Assembly (NCBI GenBank): GCA_020425885.1
Contig: JAGQRA010000261.1
Span: forward strand, 1 to 7,635
From: Planctomycetota bacterium
Lineage (GTDB): Bacteria; Planctomycetota; UBA1135; UBA2386
Direction of reading: 5' to 3'
DNA: 7,635 bases
Part shown: positions 6,573 through 7,635 of the stretch, in pieces
Position numbering within the stretch: the stretch's first letter is position 1
Layout of the letters: every line of letters starts with the position of its first letter
Notes under the pieces: generated by a model
Told to the model about the DNA's origin: nothing
The model's database searches: none
The model's input: only the letters and a program-made list of their open reading frames with translations
Translations under genes and position numbers: made by a program

Positions 6573-7302
6573 AGTTGGCTGCGGTGAGAGTGTGGAAGGC
6601 CTGCTCCATCAGGCCGCCTCCCTTGGCCTTGAACTCGGCCGGGGTGCCGTCGAAGGCGAGTCGGCCCTCGTTGACCAGCAACACCCGCCCGGCCATCGCC
6701 TCGACCTCCTGGAACAGGTGCGTCGACAGCAGGATCGTGCGGGTCTCGCCGAGCTTCTTGACGAGGTCGCGCACGTGTCGGATCTGGTTGGGATCGAGCC
6801 CGGTCGTCGGCTCGTCCATGATCATCACCTCGGGATCGTGGAACAGCGCCTGCGCCATGCCGGTGCGTTGCTTCTGTCCCTTGCTGCAGGTGCCGATCGG
6901 CTTGTCGAGCAGGTTCTCGAGCGCGCACTCGGAGGTGACGAAGTCGAGCCGGTCTCGGATCCTGGCCGGCGACATGCCGCGCGCCTCACCGAAGAACGAC
7001 AGCAGCTCGCGCGGCGTCATCTCGGGATACAGCGGGCCGTTCTCGGGCAGGTAGCCGAGCTTCTCGGCGGCGCGCACGCGATCGGTCGTGACGTCGAGTC
7101 CGCACAGCCGGGCCGAGCCGGAGGTCGGCGCCAGATAGCCGGTCAGCACCTTCATCGTGGTCGACTTGCCGGCGCCGTTGGGGCCGAGGAAGGCGACGAC
7201 CTCGCCGCGGTGGATGTCGAAGGACAGATTGTCGATGGCAGCGAAGGACCCGTAGTACTTGCAGAGGTCGATCGCCTGGATCATTGGCTCGCGTTCGCTC
7301 AT
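6571..7302 (-). CDS. ABC transporter ATP-binding protein, GldA/NatA type
   Basis: The product has 243 residues from ATG 7302 (MSEREPMIQAIDLCKYYG); ATG 7284 is an alternative giving 237. It hydrolyses ATP to drive the membrane partner encoded next. Walker A is GPNGAGKST (40-48). The Q-loop position reads GYLPENGPLY (83-92), with Glu instead of Gln. The signature is CSKGQKQR (139-146). Walker B and D-loop are VMIMDEPTTGLDP (159-171), and the switch histidine is H195 in LLSTH. The length is normal for a stand-alone ATPase, and LPE plus SKGxxQR are typical of GldA-like members. It is the first gene of a three-gene unit, followed after 11 bases by the permease. No clear Shine-Dalgarno precedes 7302 or 7284, so the start is chosen for the normal N-terminal length; a further upstream in-frame start (7371) adds a Pro/Arg-rich, non-homologous leader. 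About 92% of the first 60 codons end in G/C. Confidence 0.93.
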   Translation of the reverse strand: MSEREPMIQAIDLCKYYGSFAAIDNLSFDIHRGEVVAFLGPNGAGKSTTMKVLTGYLAPTSGSARLCGLDVTTDRVRAAEKLGYLPENGPLYPEMTPRELLSFFGEARGMSPARIRDRLDFVTSECALENLLDKPIGTCSKGQKQRTGMAQALFHDPEVMIMDEPTTGLDPNQIRHVRDLVKKLGETRTILLSTHLFQEVEAMAGRVLLVNEGRLAFDGTPAEFKAKGGGLMEQAFHTLTAAN

Positions 7303-7369
7303 GGGAATGCAGAGGGACCGAATGAAGGGATGGTGGGGAGAAGGCTGTTGCCGCCAGCGGGGTGGCGAC

Positions 7370-7384
7370 ACCGGGTGCCCCGGT
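7370..7384. repeat. 6-bp perfect hairpin in the operon leader
   Basis: ACCGGG (7370-7375) and CCCGGT (7379-7384) pair around a 3-base loop. No T-run follows on the minus strand, so it is not a canonical terminator; it may be a leader RNA structure or chance. An overlapping GGTTTCG/CGAAAACC stem (7382-7400, one bulge) could form instead. Confidence 0.3.
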
Positions 7385-7415
7385 TTCGGGGGCGAAAACC
7401 CTTACCGGCCGCACC

Positions 7416-7428
7416 GTTGCGACGCAAC
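7416..7428. repeat. 13-bp palindrome GTTGCG-A-CGCAAC
   Basis: A perfect inverted repeat with a single central base lies 114 bases upstream of the ATPase start. Its form suits a dimeric regulator site better than an RNA hairpin, since a 1-base loop cannot close. No known consensus is recognised. Confidence 0.25.
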
Positions 7429-7513
7429 CGCGACGCCGGATCCGTGGCTGATCAGGGCACTGGCGGCGCAGGACGTGCTCCCCGGGCAAAAACTCCGAGG
7501 GCGGCGCGGTGCA

Positions 7514-7635
7514 TCAGTGGCAGTGCCAGTGGTAGCCGAGGCCGAGCCCGAAGCCGAAGCCCCAGCCCGGCGTGAACAGCCACGGGTCGTAGTCGCGGCG
7601 GATGCGGCGCCGCCACGGCGAGAACGGCGTGACCC
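7514..7635 (-). CDS. C-terminal end of a Gly/aromatic-rich protein (partial at right edge)
   Basis: Reading leftward from the window edge, the frame starting at 7633 gives 39 residues and stops at TGA (7514-7516). The order is VTPFSPW, an Arg cluster RRRIRRDYD, PWLFTPGW, a GFGFGLGLG run and the final GYHWHCH. The ordered alternation of glycine with aromatic or leucine residues and the compact His/Cys end look like a true protein end, unlike the two other minus frames, which read through as Arg/Ala/Pro-rich or Ser/Thr/Ala-rich shadows. I recognise no family. A GFGFGLG repeat may be a glycine-zipper or membrane-associated piece, and HWHCH could bind a metal. It lies upstream of the ABC operon on the same strand, 211 bases away, and so may belong to a separate transcript. 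Confidence 0.5.
   Translation of the reverse strand, partial: VTPFSPWRRRIRRDYDPWLFTPGWGFGFGLGLGYHWHCH

Larger units (their letters stand above)
7303..7513. other. intergenic leader region of the ABC operon
   Basis: These 211 bases lie between the right-edge gene and the ATPase, both on the minus strand. No coding frame is convincing. It holds three hairpin-capable elements (7370-7384, 7382-7400, 7416-7428), the first two overlapping by three bases and so mutually exclusive, and an A5 run at 7488-7492 (T5 on the minus strand) downstream of the edge gene with only a 3-bp stem before it, so a poor terminator. I cannot pick a -35/-10 pair for the operon. Confidence 0.45.

Noticed and set aside
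6560..6928. Upstream extension of the permease frame (123 more codons)
   Set aside because: It overlaps the ATPase in another frame, is Arg/Gly-rich, and the well-placed GAGGA ahead of ATG 6559 explains the start.
3899..7054. 1051-codon open frame on the plus strand opposite the operon
   Set aside because: It lies antisense to the permease-GldG fusion and part of the ATPase, both of which show clear motifs. The translation is a monotonous Arg/Ala/Leu/Glu/Asp/Gln mix with no recognisable domain, as expected from the complement of codons ending in G/C.
6986..7489. 167-codon minus-strand frame across the operon leader and the ATPase start
   Set aside because: Most of it overlaps the Walker A region of the ATPase in another frame and has no motif of its own.
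1..7635. CRISPR array, insertion sequence, rRNA or toxin-antitoxin pair
   Set aside because: No regularly spaced repeats, transposase motifs, terminal inverted repeats, rRNA-like sequence or paired small genes were seen.

Overview
The window comes from a GC-rich bacterium (several stretches of the right half are around 75% G+C by hand count). The right two thirds holds a Gld-type ABC transporter operon whose permease is fused to its GldG-like partner and is followed by a DUF4340 protein. In my knowledge this arrangement is common in Planctomycetota and in deltaproteobacterial/Myxococcota-type genomes. The lineage is an inference only, since the window has no rRNA or other marker.

Left part (1 to about 2030, plus strand): a possible tail of an unrecognised gene; a DUF1579-like predicted lipoprotein whose signal peptide is in a different frame from the mature protein (apparent 1-base frameshift near 155-157); a 260-base intergenic stretch with one palindrome; a two-domain VOC (glyoxalase/bleomycin-resistance fold) protein; and a small putative two-TM membrane protein. 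These look like ordinary or accessory single genes with no obvious pathway in common.

A gap of about 206 bases (2029-2234) separates two convergent gene sets and shows no canonical U-tract terminator. Right part (2235-7302, minus strand, so transcribed right to left): an ABC ATPase of the GldA/NatA type (6571-7302), then the permease-GldG fusion (3896-6559), then the DUF4340 protein (2235-3899). The first two genes are 11 bases apart, and the last two overlap by 4 bases (ATGA) with a strong Shine-Dalgarno inside the end of the upstream gene. The three products most likely form one inner-membrane ABC complex: ATPase, membrane channel with a large non-cytoplasmic GldG domain, and a membrane-anchored DUF4340 partner. 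Substrate unknown.

At the right edge, also on the minus strand, is the C-terminal end of a Gly/aromatic-rich protein ending in GYHWHCH (stop at 7514-7516). About 211 bases with small hairpins but no clear promoter separate it from the ATPase.

The most unusual item is in the DUF4340 protein. Residues about 393-482 look like the globular end of a type II secretion major pseudopilin (GspG), including LPKDPWDNDYQL and a GEDKAPGGDGAAADID segment like the GspG calcium loop, placed between two DUF4340-like parts.
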